64,000 nucleotides of DNA from Flavobacteriales bacterium. GTDB lineage: Bacteria > Bacteroidota > Bacteroidia > Flavobacteriales > Flavobacteriaceae. The notes beneath the pieces were generated by a model that made no database searches, had not been told where the DNA came from, and worked only from the letters and a program-made list of their open reading frames with translations. Made by a program: the position numbers and the translations under genes. The stretch spans positions 28,470 to 92,469 of the forward strand of contig JAFLBS010000007.1 of assembly GCA_017303755.1 (NCBI GenBank). The letters are read 5' to 3'. Each line of letters starts with the position of its first letter. The stretch's first letter is position 1. Below are positions 1 to 7,851 of this stretch, one piece after another.

Positions 1-412
1 TTGTTTTTGTTATAGCAACCCTTCCTAATCGCTCAAAACAATGATGTTGGTCTATAAGTGTTTCAGTGGCCTCTCTTGTTATTTCTAAAAAAGTTGTTTG
101 CTCCAGTAGTTCAATAGTGCAATGACTTAATGCGTTCTGATAGAAACTGTTTCTGGAACTGATAAAATCACCTTCGAAAGCAAACCAATCTGTAATCTCT
201 TTCCCATCCTTGTTGTAGAAAGCTCTAACGCAGCCGTTCACAATAAAATACAATTTGTCAGCAAACTGCCCTTCTTTTACAATTACTGATGATTTGTCAA
301 GGCTCAATAATTGGCTGGCGTTTTTTAAGTCGCTTTTACATTCAACAGTCAAAGGCGAATAATTTTTGCTAATGGTTTCAATTGCAATTTCTAAATCGTT
401 TGTGTCTCTCAT
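1..412 (-). CDS. Crp/Fnr-type transcriptional regulator, partial
   Basis: The gene starts with ATG at 412 and runs off the left edge, leaving 137 residues. They form a cyclic-nucleotide-binding beta-barrel domain: a VIVKEGQ..KLYFIVNG segment is followed by a phosphate-cassette region (FEGDFISSRNSF) and the start of the connecting helix. The C-terminal winged helix-turn-helix is missing, so DNA binding is inferred from the family. Members in Bacteroidota usually control single operons, and their ligand is often unknown. It is separated from the Cys-rich gene upstream by a strong terminator and probably has its own promoter. Confidence 0.8.
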   Translation of the reverse strand, partial: MRDTNDLEIAIETISKNYSPLTVECKSDLKNASQLLSLDKSSVIVKEGQFADKLYFIVNGCVRAFYNKDGKEITDWFAFEGDFISSRNSFYQNALSHCTIELLEQTTFLEITREATETLIDQHHCFERLGRVAITKT

Positions 413-483
413 GAAGAATCTTATCTTTAGTATTCAAATAAATAATGAAAAAATTATGCAATCAAATCTTCAAAATTATTTCA

Positions 484-520
484 AAAAAAGATAAGACAAC
501 CATGTTGCCTTATCTTTTTT
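484..520 (-). terminator. intrinsic terminator after the 67-aa Cys-rich gene
   Basis: A near-perfect inverted repeat (AAAAAAGATAAG..CAAC, loop ATG, GTTG..CTTATC and a T run) starts two bases after the stop codon of the gene ending at 522. The single non-Watson-Crick pair is G-T on the minus strand, which fits a minus-strand terminator. Confidence 0.8.
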
Positions 521-521
521 G

Positions 522-725
522 TTAGCAACAAGTAGATTTTGACTTTTCGGCAGATGAATTGCATCCACAACCGTCTTCACCATCCGCTTTTTTGTCCTCA
601 TCTAATTTGCAGCAAGCCTCTTTATTATTAGTTGGAGCGCCTCCACAACAACCAGGGGTTTGTTCTTTTTTAACTCCTTTTTCGATTTTAGTTTTTTCCA
701 AAACTTCAATTGATTCTGTTTTCAT
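522..725 (-). CDS. small cysteine-rich protein, 67 aa
   Basis: This 67-residue charged protein carries four Cys clusters (GCCGG, ACCK, GCGC and a terminal TCC). It has no signal peptide or membrane segment, so it is probably cytoplasmic. The spaced CC and CxC pairs suggest binding of a soft metal or metalloid; this is inference. A SigZ-type promoter candidate lies 25-55 bases upstream and a strong terminator follows, so it is a monocistronic unit. The same CC-rich character occurs in the C-terminal tail of the flavoprotein (2044-3363), in the 57-aa protein (3521-3694) and at the end of SigZ. The function is not known to me. Confidence 0.75.
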   Translation of the reverse strand: MKTESIEVLEKTKIEKGVKKEQTPGCCGGAPTNNKEACCKLDEDKKADGEDGCGCNSSAEKSKSTCC

Positions 726-749
726 TTTTATAAATTTTATGTTACATAA

Positions 750-780
750 GTAAGACGATAAAAATATAATTTAGACGCAA
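750..780 (-). promoter_or_regulatory. candidate SigZ promoter of the 67-aa Cys-rich gene
   Basis: Read on the minus strand, TTGCGTCT (780-773) is followed after exactly 15 bases by CGTCTTAC (757-750), 24 bases before the ATG. The same two boxes with the same spacing lie in front of sigZ itself (4375-4345). The boxes are seen in the sequence; control by SigZ is inferred. Confidence 0.5.
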
Positions 781-905
781 GTATAAAAGTGGTTTGATTG
801 AAATTACACCTATATAGTTCATTCGTTTTTTTATAACTTTCAATTGACTTTTTACTTCATCAAGCTTTATTTTGACACGATAAAATAATAAACGTATCGT
901 ATGGA

Positions 906-2066
906 TTATTGATTATTGACATTGCTTTTATAAAGTTTATAATGATGATACAGAAGTCCAGTAATTATTAGCAAAGTTGATAGTGTAAAAACAAAATGAA
1001 TAGCTATTATTGAAAGCAACAACGATCCTACAAACGAACCAAATGCAGTTCCAATGTCACGCCAAGTTGCATTATCTGAAGCCTCTTTTAATAAGGTTTC
1101 ATTATTAGTTATTGCACCACCTGTAGCAATTGACGAGTTCATTGCGCCAAAAGTAAACACAATAATTACTCCCACAATTTCCATTCTTAAAGCAATCAAA
1201 AGAAGCCCAAAAGTTAGAAAAATTGTTGTGAAACTGAACATTTTCAGAAAACCTAACGTGTCAGCAAGCCAGCCTGTTAATGGAGAAAGAAAAACTAAAC
1301 AGCAACGTTTATATCCGAGTAACAATCCCACTTCTAATACGCTTTTTTGTGCATCTAAATGATGTTCAATTTGAACTAAACGGCTGACCAGCACCACGAC
1401 TATTCCTTCGACAATAAATGAATTTAGTAGTACTATACTATTAAAAGAAGAAGGGAATGAGAGTATTAACTCTTTTTTTGATACAGACTCGGTTTTTACA
1501 TTGGGCAAAAGAAATGCCAACAATACGCCTACAAAGCTGATTGATCCTAATAAGCAAAAAGTTATAAAAGTGTCAAAATATTCCAAAAGAAGTGGGCCAA
1601 CGATAAGCGCAAAAACAGGCCCAAGTTCAATTATTCCTCTACTCAAACCTAAAGAAATGCCTCTTTTTTTATGCTGAAGCGCATAGATGATACTTCCTAA
1701 ACGCAATGTTGAAAAACTAATGCCCCAAAGAATACGAACTATAAGCCATAAAAGTATTGATGAAATAATACCATATGAAATTGTCGTTACAACTGCTGTA
1801 ATTGTTGCTGCTATTGTAACAGTTCTTATGCCATTTTCACTCAGATAATAGGAAACCCAACCATTTAAAAACAGTCGAGTGAACCTATTTATAGAAAGTA
1901 CAACACCAACCCAAACTATTGAAATCCCAATGTTTTGATAATTAGCAGGTAAATAGAGATATAAAAAGGCATCTCCAACAGTTGTCAATGCTAAGATTAT
2001 CGCAGATAGTAACGTATATTTTAATGTCTTATCATGATTTTGTTCATCCACAACAAGCCGACTCAT
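906..2066 (-). CDS. MFS family transporter
   Basis: An integral membrane protein of about 386 residues with many hydrophobic helices, a polar central loop near LPNVKTESVSKK and the overall pattern of a 12-helix major facilitator. A longer reading frame reaches 2144, but the 26 extra residues would overlap the preceding gene by 100 bases. The start at 2066 (MSRLVVDEQ) overlaps it by only 23 and leads directly into the first helix. It is translationally coupled to the flavoprotein gene upstream. MFS exporters beside flavoproteins and Cys-rich peptides occur in arsenic operons, so metalloid-conjugate export is possible, but no substrate can be read from the sequence. Confidence 0.75.
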   Translation of the reverse strand: MSRLVVDEQNHDKTLKYTLLSAIILALTTVGDAFLYLYLPANYQNIGISIVWVGVVLSINRFTRLFLNGWVSYYLSENGIRTVTIAATITAVVTTISYGIISSILLWLIVRILWGISFSTLRLGSIIYALQHKKRGISLGLSRGIIELGPVFALIVGPLLLEYFDTFITFCLLGSISFVGVLLAFLLPNVKTESVSKKELILSFPSSFNSIVLLNSFIVEGIVVVLVSRLVQIEHHLDAQKSVLEVGLLLGYKRCCLVFLSPLTGWLADTLGFLKMFSFTTIFLTFGLLLIALRMEIVGVIIVFTFGAMNSSIATGGAITNNETLLKEASDNATWRDIGTAFGSFVGSLLLSIIAIHFVFTLSTLLIITGLLYHHYKLYKSNVNNQ

Positions 2067-3363
2067 CTTTTTCTTTGTTATCAACAGCACAGCAACTATT
2101 TCCTTCAATGCCGCTACTGCAGACACCTGTTTCGGGCAAGTCAAGTTCTACTTTTCTGGCAGCTTCCATATCTCCATCTAATGCAGCAACAATAGATCGT
2201 ATTTGTTCGTATCCTGTAGCCATTAAAAAAGTAGGAGCTCTACCGTAACTTTTACTTCCTACTATGTAAAAGTTTTTATCTGGATGTTGCAATTCTAATT
2301 CACCATGTGCACGCACAGTGCCACAGCTATGAATATTTGGATCTATTAATTCTGCTAGAGTTTCAACACTTTCAACCGAATTGCTAATGCTTAATCTAAC
2401 CTCTCTTAAGAACGAAAAATCTGGGCGAGAACCAGTGTTGGCTATTATTTCGTCAATATTTGGTATTTGAGCTAATTTGTTGTTTTGTTTTCCTATAAGT
2501 GATAGTTTGTTATTGGATTTTAAAACCTCTTGAATTTGAAAAGGTGTATATACATTAACCTTGTCATCGTTTACTAAAGTTTCAATTTTAATTCCCAATG
2601 CGCCTCTTGCTTCTAAAGTATCTTCTTCTTTTCCACCATAAACATCACTTATATTTTGCTTTCTCAAAATCCAATTGATTTCTGTTTTTGGAAACTCTTC
2701 TTTTATTTTTTCTAATTCTAAAATGGTATTAATGGCTGAATGTCCGCCACCAATAACCGCAACATTTTTATTAGCAAATCTCATTTTATGTTTCAATAGC
2801 ACATCTGGAATACCATAAAAGATACGATCAGAATTTTCTATTTCTCCAACAGCAAAACTACCACCTGAACCAATTGGATTTGGTGTAAACCAAGTGCCTG
2901 AAGCGTCAATTATTGCTTTCGTCTCAAAGGTATTAACCACATTGCCTTGTTGCACTTGAATGACAAAAGGTGTGTTTTCGCGGTTATTGGTTTTCATTTT
3001 GTCTAAGCCTTTTTTGCCAACACTAATAACGCTACTGTTAGTAAAAATGAACTCTTTTAATTGAGGTAGTTCTGCTAATGGTTTTAAATAAAATTCGACG
3101 AATTCGCCACCTGTATGTATTTCATTTTCATTCGGTTCTGCCCAATTTGTTTTTTTTAAAAGCTCTTTGGCGACTTTGTCAATATTGTATTTCCAAGGTG
3201 AAAAAACTCTAATATGTTCCCAAGATAAAATACTACTTCCAACAGAATTTCCTGCTTCAAATAGCAAAAAAGGTATATTTCTTTTGGTTAAATGTGCAAC
3301 TGCAGCCATTCCAACTGGACCTGCACCAATTACTACTACTGGTAAATTGTTCTCTAAGTTCAT
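2044..3363 (-). CDS. FAD/NAD(P)-dependent flavoprotein monooxygenase-like, Cys-rich tail (ArsO-like?)
   Basis: This 439-residue protein starts with a classical dinucleotide fold (VVIGAGPVGMAAVAHL, residues 10-25) and has a second nucleotide-binding motif (VAVIGGGHSAINT) near residue 200, as in flavin-containing monooxygenases and ArsO-type proteins. The last 30 residues form a tail with CSSG, SCC and a terminal ACCG, so Cys pairs are appended to the enzyme fold. Its stop overlaps the start of the MFS gene, so the two are cotranscribed. A weaker SigZ-type promoter candidate lies at 3480-3450. An arsenic role is suggested by analogy with ars-linked flavoproteins, but no ArsR, ArsB or ArsC is present here. 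Confidence 0.75.
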   Translation of the reverse strand: MNLENNLPVVVIGAGPVGMAAVAHLTKRNIPFLLFEAGNSVGSSILSWEHIRVFSPWKYNIDKVAKELLKKTNWAEPNENEIHTGGEFVEFYLKPLAELPQLKEFIFTNSSVISVGKKGLDKMKTNNRENTPFVIQVQQGNVVNTFETKAIIDASGTWFTPNPIGSGGSFAVGEIENSDRIFYGIPDVLLKHKMRFANKNVAVIGGGHSAINTILELEKIKEEFPKTEINWILRKQNISDVYGGKEEDTLEARGALGIKIETLVNDDKVNVYTPFQIQEVLKSNNKLSLIGKQNNKLAQIPNIDEIIANTGSRPDFSFLREVRLSISNSVESVETLAELIDPNIHSCGTVRAHGELELQHPDKNFYIVGSKSYGRAPTFLMATGYEQIRSIVAALDGDMEAARKVELDLPETGVCSSGIEGNSCCAVDNKEKDESACCG

Positions 3364-3449
3364 TGTTTAATTTTTATAGATTAATTAAGAAACAGAAGAA
3401 AGTATTTTGTTAAATGTTTCAATTAATAAAACCAACATTACTTTCAATA

Positions 3450-3480
3450 GTAACACTTGAGAATTGAAAAAAAGATGCAA
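3450..3480 (-). promoter_or_regulatory. weaker SigZ-type promoter candidate of the flavoprotein-MFS operon
   Basis: Read on the minus strand, TTGCATCT (3480-3473) is followed after 15 bases by AGTGTTAC (3457-3450). It keeps the spacing of the sigZ promoter but differs in one base of the first box and two of the second. It lies 87 bases before the ATG, directly after the terminator of the preceding small gene. Confidence 0.35.
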
Positions 3481-3508
3481 AAAAAAAGTGAGTCAGACGA
3501 CTCACTTT
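3478..3508 (-). terminator. intrinsic terminator after the 57-aa Cys-rich gene
   Basis: A perfect 10-bp stem (AAAGTGAGTC / GACTCACTTT) with a four-base loop is followed on the minus strand by a long T run. It lies 13 bases past the stop codon at 3521. Confidence 0.85.
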
Positions 3509-3520
3509 AGTTAGCGAATT

Positions 3521-3694
3521 TTATTCGCAGCCATTATCACAACAAACTTCTGTTTCTGTGCCATTAAGACAGCAATCAGTTTTGTCGCAACATTCGGTTT
3601 TTGCTTTTTCATTGGCTTTAGTATTATTTACACCTGCAAAAACAGCAAGCGAAGTTGCCAAAGCAACAAAAGCAATAATTACACCTTTTTTCAT
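3521..3694 (-). CDS. small exported cysteine-rich protein, 57 aa
   Basis: This short frame encodes 57 residues: a signal-like hydrophobic N-terminus (MKKGVIIAFVALATSLAVFA), then a mature part with CC at residues 35-36, 41-42 and 51-52 and a final Cys. The start has a clean ATG, and the gene lies between a SigZ-type box and a strong terminator. It is probably a periplasmic metal or metalloid scavenger, or a redox-sensitive peptide (inference). Its pattern is like that of the 67-aa protein at 522-725, but with an export signal. Confidence 0.7.
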   Translation of the reverse strand: MKKGVIIAFVALATSLAVFAGVNNTKANEKAKTECCDKTDCCLNGTETEVCCDNGCE

Positions 3695-3737
3695 TTTGTA
3701 TGAATTAAATTGTTACAGACAATAGTATCTGTATTAT

Positions 3738-3767
3738 AAATGACATTCATTTTGAAAAAAGACGCAA
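3738..3767 (-). promoter_or_regulatory. candidate SigZ promoter of the 57-aa Cys-rich gene
   Basis: Read on the minus strand, TTGCGTCT (3767-3760) is followed after 14 bases by TGTCATTT (3745-3738), about 44 bases before the ATG at 3694. The first box is identical to the one before sigZ; the second is shifted by one base and only partly matches. Confidence 0.4.
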
Positions 3768-3770
3768 AAA

Positions 3771-4319
3771 TTAGGAGCAATTACAATTTTTACTTTCACG
3801 ATCAATTAAATTTCCATACTTATCACTATCATAAGAGCAACAATTTTGTATAAGCTCTTTTAACTTTTCTTTACCACGTTGTACTCTTGATTTTGCTCCT
3901 GAATAAGAAATATTTAATTTTTCGGCTAATTCTTTTTGAGAAATATCTTGAAATTCTGTAATCAATAAGGCTTCACGGTAGTTGTTGGGTAATTTGTTGA
4001 TGAAAGGTTTTATGCAACATTCGGCAATTGTGGTATTTAAAGATTGTGTTTCTTCCTCTGTTATAGCCTCATCAATTTCGTCAATAGTACTACTTGAAAT
4101 TCCTTTTTTGAAATAATCATTAACAGCATTTCTAACAATACCATATAAATAACCCCGTAAATTTTTTGCTTGATTCACTTTATCAATATTTCGAATAATT
4201 TTGATAAAGACATCTTGCAAAATATCATCCGTATCATCTGAATTTCGTGTTTTGTTTAATATGAATACTCTCAACTCTTTGTGAAAGTCATTCCATATTG
4301 TATTTACTTCAGTTGTCAT
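3771..4319 (-). CDS. sigZ: ECF sigma factor, SigZ type
   Basis: A 182-residue sigma-70 family protein of the extracytoplasmic-function type. Region 2 (about residues 7-70) contains the DDILQDVFIKI and GYLYGIVRNAVNDY segments. Region 4 (about 105-160) contains the helix-turn-helix QKELAEKLNISYSGAKSRVQRG. The C-terminus (NCCSYDSD...NCNCS) is Cys-rich, as in SigZ-type proteins, and could sense thiols or metals directly. No anti-sigma factor gene is adjacent. A promoter with TTGCGTCT and CGTCATAA boxes lies right before it and similar boxes precede neighbouring genes, which suggests autoregulation of a small local regulon. Confidence 0.88.
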   Translation of the reverse strand: MTTEVNTIWNDFHKELRVFILNKTRNSDDTDDILQDVFIKIIRNIDKVNQAKNLRGYLYGIVRNAVNDYFKKGISSSTIDEIDEAITEEETQSLNTTIAECCIKPFINKLPNNYREALLITEFQDISQKELAEKLNISYSGAKSRVQRGKEKLKELIQNCCSYDSDKYGNLIDRESKNCNCS

Positions 4320-4344
4320 TTCTTTGGAATTATAAGTCTAATTA

Positions 4345-4375
4345 TTATGACGGTGTTGAAATCAAATAGACGCAA
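4345..4375 (-). promoter_or_regulatory. candidate autoregulatory SigZ promoter
   Basis: Read on the minus strand, TTGCGTCT (4375-4368), 15 bases, then CGTCATAA (4352-4345), 25 bases before the sigZ ATG. Spacing and a GTC-containing second box are typical of ECF promoters. It matches the promoter of the 67-aa gene at both boxes. Confidence 0.5.
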
Positions 4376-4496
4376 GATTTATGTTGATGAGTTTCTTTTT
4401 AAACTAAAATGATTATTGGAGTTTTGAACTAGCAACCGAAACTGACAAACCGTAATCTAGTTAGACAGTTTGAAAATGTTTTAATTTAAGCTTTCT

Positions 4497-5288
4497 TTAT
4501 TTTTCGATTTGTATAAATAAATAGTCACCATCATTATTTTTGTATCTATTGATTGTCTTTTCTATTTCATTTGATTGTACATCATTTTCCAATGTTGATA
4601 AACCTTTTTCAACTTCTTCTTTTAGAGAAAGATTGGCAAATGATGAAATTCCTTTTCGAACATTTTCGTCTAAATATAATTTTGGTCGATTTTTGCCTGC
4701 ATAAAGGAATAAGTCTTCCAAGTCATTTTGAATAAAATATTTTTCTGTATTAATTATTTTTAAACCAGCTTTTTCAGATGCGGTTTTAATTTCCTCAAAT
4801 GTTGGCATTTGATTAATTGATTCTTTTAACATTTTTGGAAAATATTTATTTAACCAATAACCTTTCATTTGTTCTGAAGTAGAGGTAAATAAAACAATTT
4901 TACCATTTACTTTGAGAGTTCTGTAAAGTTCTGTAAATGCTTTTTCAAGATTTGTCCAATGATGTATGGTTAATACTCCTATAATGCCATCAAAAACATC
5001 ATTTTCTGCTGGAATTGATTCGGCAGTTCCAATTTTCCAATTTATTTGATTTGATTTTGTTCTTGCTGATTCCAACATCTTTTCTGATGGATCTACTCCA
5101 ATAAAATTAAAATCTTCATTTGCGATTTCTACTGTATAATTTCCAGTACCACATCCAATATCTAGATATAATTTTTCCTTTTCTGGTTGTAAAAGTTCAA
5201 TTATTTTCTTTAAAATGTATTTGTCTGGTTTTCGGGTGTTATTGTAACCAATTCCGATTTTATTGTATAACGCTTTTGAATTTTTCAT
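4497..5288 (-). CDS. class I SAM-dependent methyltransferase (Methyltransf_11 type)
   Basis: This 263-residue Rossmann-fold methyltransferase has motif I YLDIGCGTGNYTVEIA (about residues 41-56), an acidic loop FIGVDPSEKM and motif IV DGIIGVLTIHHW. These are features of small-molecule methylases of the UbiE/Methyltransf_11 group. It stands alone on the minus strand, with 178 bases separating it from sigZ downstream. A link to the Cys-rich group, for example metalloid methylation as in ArsM, cannot be supported: the conserved Cys set of ArsM is absent. The substrate is unknown. Confidence 0.8.
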   Translation of the reverse strand: MKNSKALYNKIGIGYNNTRKPDKYILKKIIELLQPEKEKLYLDIGCGTGNYTVEIANEDFNFIGVDPSEKMLESARTKSNQINWKIGTAESIPAENDVFDGIIGVLTIHHWTNLEKAFTELYRTLKVNGKIVLFTSTSEQMKGYWLNKYFPKMLKESINQMPTFEEIKTASEKAGLKIINTEKYFIQNDLEDLFLYAGKNRPKLYLDENVRKGISSFANLSLKEEVEKGLSTLENDVQSNEIEKTINRYKNNDGDYLFIQIEK

Positions 5289-5448
5289 TATAATTTACTG
5301 TAATAAATTAAATCAACGATTTTGTCTTTTGTTATTTTATAATCTTTGTGAATCCTTACTTCAATTTAAAAACCATCTTTTCTAAAGTCTCGATTTTATC
5401 TCGCATGAGACAAGATTCAATGAATAATTGATATGCCAGTAAAAATAA

Positions 5449-5479
5449 AAAACCCCAAAATCTATGATTTTGGGGTTTT
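5449..5479 (-). terminator. intrinsic terminator, probably of a lost tRNA
   Basis: A perfect 14-bp inverted repeat (AAAACCCCAAAATC, loop TAT) is followed on the minus strand by a T-rich run. It lies just after the tRNA-like 3' end at 5484-5514, the usual place for a tRNA terminator, and can also stop plus-strand transcription. Confidence 0.8.
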
Positions 5480-5483
5480 CCTT

Positions 5484-5514
5484 GCGGAGAAAGAGGGTTT
5501 GCAACCCGCTCTCG
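5484..5514 (-). other. tRNA 3'-end remnant or attachment site (tRNA-Ser-like)
   Basis: On the minus strand this segment reads as a degraded T-arm (GCGGG TTGCAAA CCCTC) followed by TTTCTCCGC, which resembles the acceptor 3' half of a bacterial tRNA-Ser. No matching 5' half is found upstream; the sequence 5515-5714 shows no gene. Such 3' fragments are commonly left where an integrative element used a tRNA gene as target. The call is by resemblance only. Confidence 0.4.
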
Positions 5515-5714
5515 TATGTCTTGATATTACTGACCTTGCAATTTTACTATTTTAAAGTACCCCGAATTGTGCCCCTTATGGATTAATTCGATTTGTACCT
5601 TTTTGACTATTCAAATATAATGAATTATCATTAATTGACAAAATCAGCAATGCTATTTTTTGAACTAGTTTCTTTTATTTTCAGTGGTTTAGCAGTCTTT
5701 TAGCCGTTCAATTT

Positions 5715-5918
5715 TCATCCAACTATGCAACGCACTACATGTTCTATTTTAAGTCCTGAATACTCGCAAAATTCTTCAATAGAGATAAGCTGATGCGGTT
5801 CTTTATTTAGGTGCTTCTTAATCTTCAGTAAATATAATCTTGCTTGAGCATATTCTTTTCCCATTATGCGCTGCACATCTTTTGGATATATACATACCCT
5901 AGTGCTGCTTGGTATCAC
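5715..5918 (-). CDS. small conserved HTH-like protein, 67 aa
   Basis: A 67-residue basic protein (RVCIYPKDVQRIMGKEYAQARLYLLKIKKHL...) with two predicted helical segments that look like a small DNA-binding fold. The second part (ISIEEFCEYSGLKIEHV) resembles a helix-turn-helix. I recall similar short proteins in Flavobacteria but know no function. The frame starts with GTG at 5918; the first in-frame ATG (MGKEY) would remove the conserved-looking N-terminus. It sits next to the tRNA remnant, at the edge of the accessory block, where a recombination-directionality or regulatory role is possible but unproven. Confidence 0.55.
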   Translation of the reverse strand: MIPSSTRVCIYPKDVQRIMGKEYAQARLYLLKIKKHLNKEPHQLISIEEFCEYSGLKIEHVVRCIVG

Positions 5919-6184
5919 TTTTCTATAATTTAATACTTTATCTATGCCTTTGACTAGGCTTTGAGTAAGCTTTATTATCTATTACAAAGCTATATAATTT
6001 CTGATTAATAGCACATATTATAATAGTCGATTATGTGTGATTTTGTTTGGTTTAGAAATGAGAGTGTTTGAAATGTGGTTTTAATGATTGAAACTTTGAG
6101 TAAATCATTCGGGATTTAGTTGCAACGATTAACGAAATGAAAGTGAGTTGTGAAAATGAGTATTAATCAAAAATTGTAAAGATT

Positions 6185-6943
6185 ATGGCTAGACAGAAAG
6201 GCATAATTAAACTAAAAGGTACTATCGGAGATATTACTTTTTACAAAACGCAGGATGGACACTTGGCGAGAGAAAAAGGCGGAATTGACGCTAGTAGAAT
6301 TGCAAGTGATCCAGCGTTTCAAAGAACTCGTGAGAATGGTTCCGAGTTTGGCAGAGCAGGAAAAGCTGGGAAGCTTTTGCGTACTGCTTTGAGACCATTA
6401 CTTATCAATTCTGCCGATGGTAGAATGGTAAGTCGTTTAACCCAAGCTATGGTTAAAGTTATTCAAGCTGACTTAGTGAGTGATAGAGGTTTGCGTAACG
6501 TGATTGATGGAGAAGCTGAATTGTTGTTTGGTTTTGAATTCAATATTCGTGGTAAACTAGGCACTAGCTTGTATGCACCATTTGTGGCAACAATCGATCG
6601 AGTTGCAGGAGAAATAACTGTTGATATAGCTTCTTTCATTCCTTCGAATATGATTGCTGCTCCAAGTGGAACTACTCACTTTAAAATTATCTCAGGCGGT
6701 GCTGAGGTAGATTTTGAAGCTGAAACGTATGTAGTTGCTACTTCGGAAACTGCAATTTTACCTTGGGATGCAACACCAACAGCTGTTATTAACCAAGTGA
6801 ATGCGGTTACAGCTGCTAGTACAAAACCTTTGTTTTTGGCTTTGGGAGTTGAATTTTATCAACAAATCAATGGAACAATGTACCCACTAAAAAATGGTGC
6901 TTTTAACCCATTGTCTGTTGCTAAAGTTGACAGTGGTGTGTAA
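6185..6943 (+). CDS. conserved hypothetical protein of a phage-like cassette, 252 aa
   Basis: A soluble protein without signal peptide. The N-terminal 60 residues (MARQKGIIKLKGTIGDITFY, then KTQDGHLAREKGGI) are basic and beta-rich; the rest has beta-rich stretches typical of structural or adhesin-like folds. Its stop overlaps the ATG of the DUF5675 gene (TAATG), so they are translationally coupled. I associate this family with cassettes in Flavobacteria that also carry DUF5675 and tiny membrane proteins, but no function is established. A phage-structure-derived role is inferred from neighbours only. Confidence 0.65.
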   Translation: MARQKGIIKLKGTIGDITFYKTQDGHLAREKGGIDASRIASDPAFQRTRENGSEFGRAGKAGKLLRTALRPLLINSADGRMVSRLTQAMVKVIQADLVSDRGLRNVIDGEAELLFGFEFNIRGKLGTSLYAPFVATIDRVAGEITVDIASFIPSNMIAAPSGTTHFKIISGGAEVDFEAETYVVATSETAILPWDATPTAVINQVNAVTAASTKPLFLALGVEFYQQINGTMYPLKNGAFNPLSVAKVDSGV

Positions 6944-7338
6944 TGGTCTTATTGCTCACTAGAACTTATTTCCCTGATGGAACAAACGGTAAACTCGAAT
7001 GCGATGGCAAATTAATTTGTAACACAATTGAGTTGCCTTGGAAGATGAACGAAACGAAGGTTTCCTGCATTCCGGAAGGGAAGTATTTTATTAGAAAGCG
7101 ATACAGTCGGAAGTTTAAATGGCATTTAGAAGTGATTGATGTAAAAGATAGAAATTTTATTCTATTTCATCCTGCCAATAATGCTTTAAAAGAATTAAAC
7201 GGTTGTATTGCTCCAATTACAAAACTTTCTGGACCAGGTTTAGGTCTGATGTCAAGAAAGGCATTTGTCAAGTTGAAAGACTTGGTGTACCGTGCTTTAG
7301 ATAGCACAGAAAAAGTTTTATTAATTATTAAATCTTAA
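6943..7338 (+). CDS. DUF5675 family protein
   Basis: This 131-residue protein matches my recollection of DUF5675: an N-terminal beta-hairpin region (RTYFPDGTNGKLECDGKLIC), the NTIELPWKMNE segment, the SCIPEGKYFIRKRYS stretch and the ILFHPANNALKELNGCIAP motif with His and Cys that could form an active site. The family occurs in phages and bacterial accessory regions and may act on cell-wall or capsule substrates; this is not proven. It is coupled to the upstream gene and followed after 3 bases by a lipoprotein gene. Confidence 0.7.
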   Translation: MVLLLTRTYFPDGTNGKLECDGKLICNTIELPWKMNETKVSCIPEGKYFIRKRYSRKFKWHLEVIDVKDRNFILFHPANNALKELNGCIAPITKLSGPGLGLMSRKAFVKLKDLVYRALDSTEKVLLIIKS

Positions 7339-7341
7339 AAG

Positions 7342-7851
7342 ATGAAAAATTTATTAGGAGCTATTGCTTCAACAAATCGTATTTTTAGAAGTATCAAAAT
7401 GTTAATGCTTGTTTTATTAATGACTATTGGTTTCACAAGTTGTGATGATCAATCTAATTCAGATACTTTGCCAAAAAGTGAATTTAATTTAAAGTCAGAT
7501 TTTGATGAAAGCTTGTCAAGATGTACTTGCGGATTAAGTACTGATGGAGAAATTGGAGGTTGCAAAGGAATTAAAGGTGAATGTGCAATTCTATCCCGCG
7601 ATAGTATTGGTGGTGGGAAAAGTTCGAGTGGAACACTTCAACGAAGCTCGACTGAAACCAATGAAATTGGTGGAAGAAAAGACACCTCAACAGGAAATTA
7701 TACTTCCAAAGAGATTGGTGGCTCTAAAGACAATGTCATTATAAAAAGGGAAAGCCATCGAGATAGTTCTGACATTGGTGGTGGTGGAAAAGGTTCAACT
7801 ACTACATTGTTTAATCGTTACCCTAAAAAAATGAGCCATGAGTTTAATTAA
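7342..7851 (+). CDS. lipoprotein with five IGG(G)xK repeats
   Basis: A 169-residue protein with a basic N-terminus, a hydrophobic segment (MLMLVLLMTIGFTSC) and a lipobox-like IGFTSC, so lipid attachment at Cys is likely. The mature part is low in hydrophobic residues and contains five copies of an IGG motif followed by K or GK (GEIGGCK, DSIGGGK, NEIGGRK, KEIGGSK, DIGGGGK) spaced about 18-27 residues apart, separated by Ser/Thr-rich stretches. Its 3' end overlaps the next gene by 14 bases. No family recognised. The repeats suggest a surface-exposed, perhaps spanin-like or binding role, which is speculative. Confidence 0.6.
   Translation: MKNLLGAIASTNRIFRSIKMLMLVLLMTIGFTSCDDQSNSDTLPKSEFNLKSDFDESLSRCTCGLSTDGEIGGCKGIKGECAILSRDSIGGGKSSSGTLQRSSTETNEIGGRKDTSTGNYTSKEIGGSKDNVIIKRESHRDSSDIGGGGKGSTTTLFNRYPKKMSHEFN

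Noticed and set aside
906-3694. Classical arsenic operon
   Set aside because: No arsR, arsB/acr3, arsC or arsM was found; the flavoprotein and MFS genes are only suggestive.
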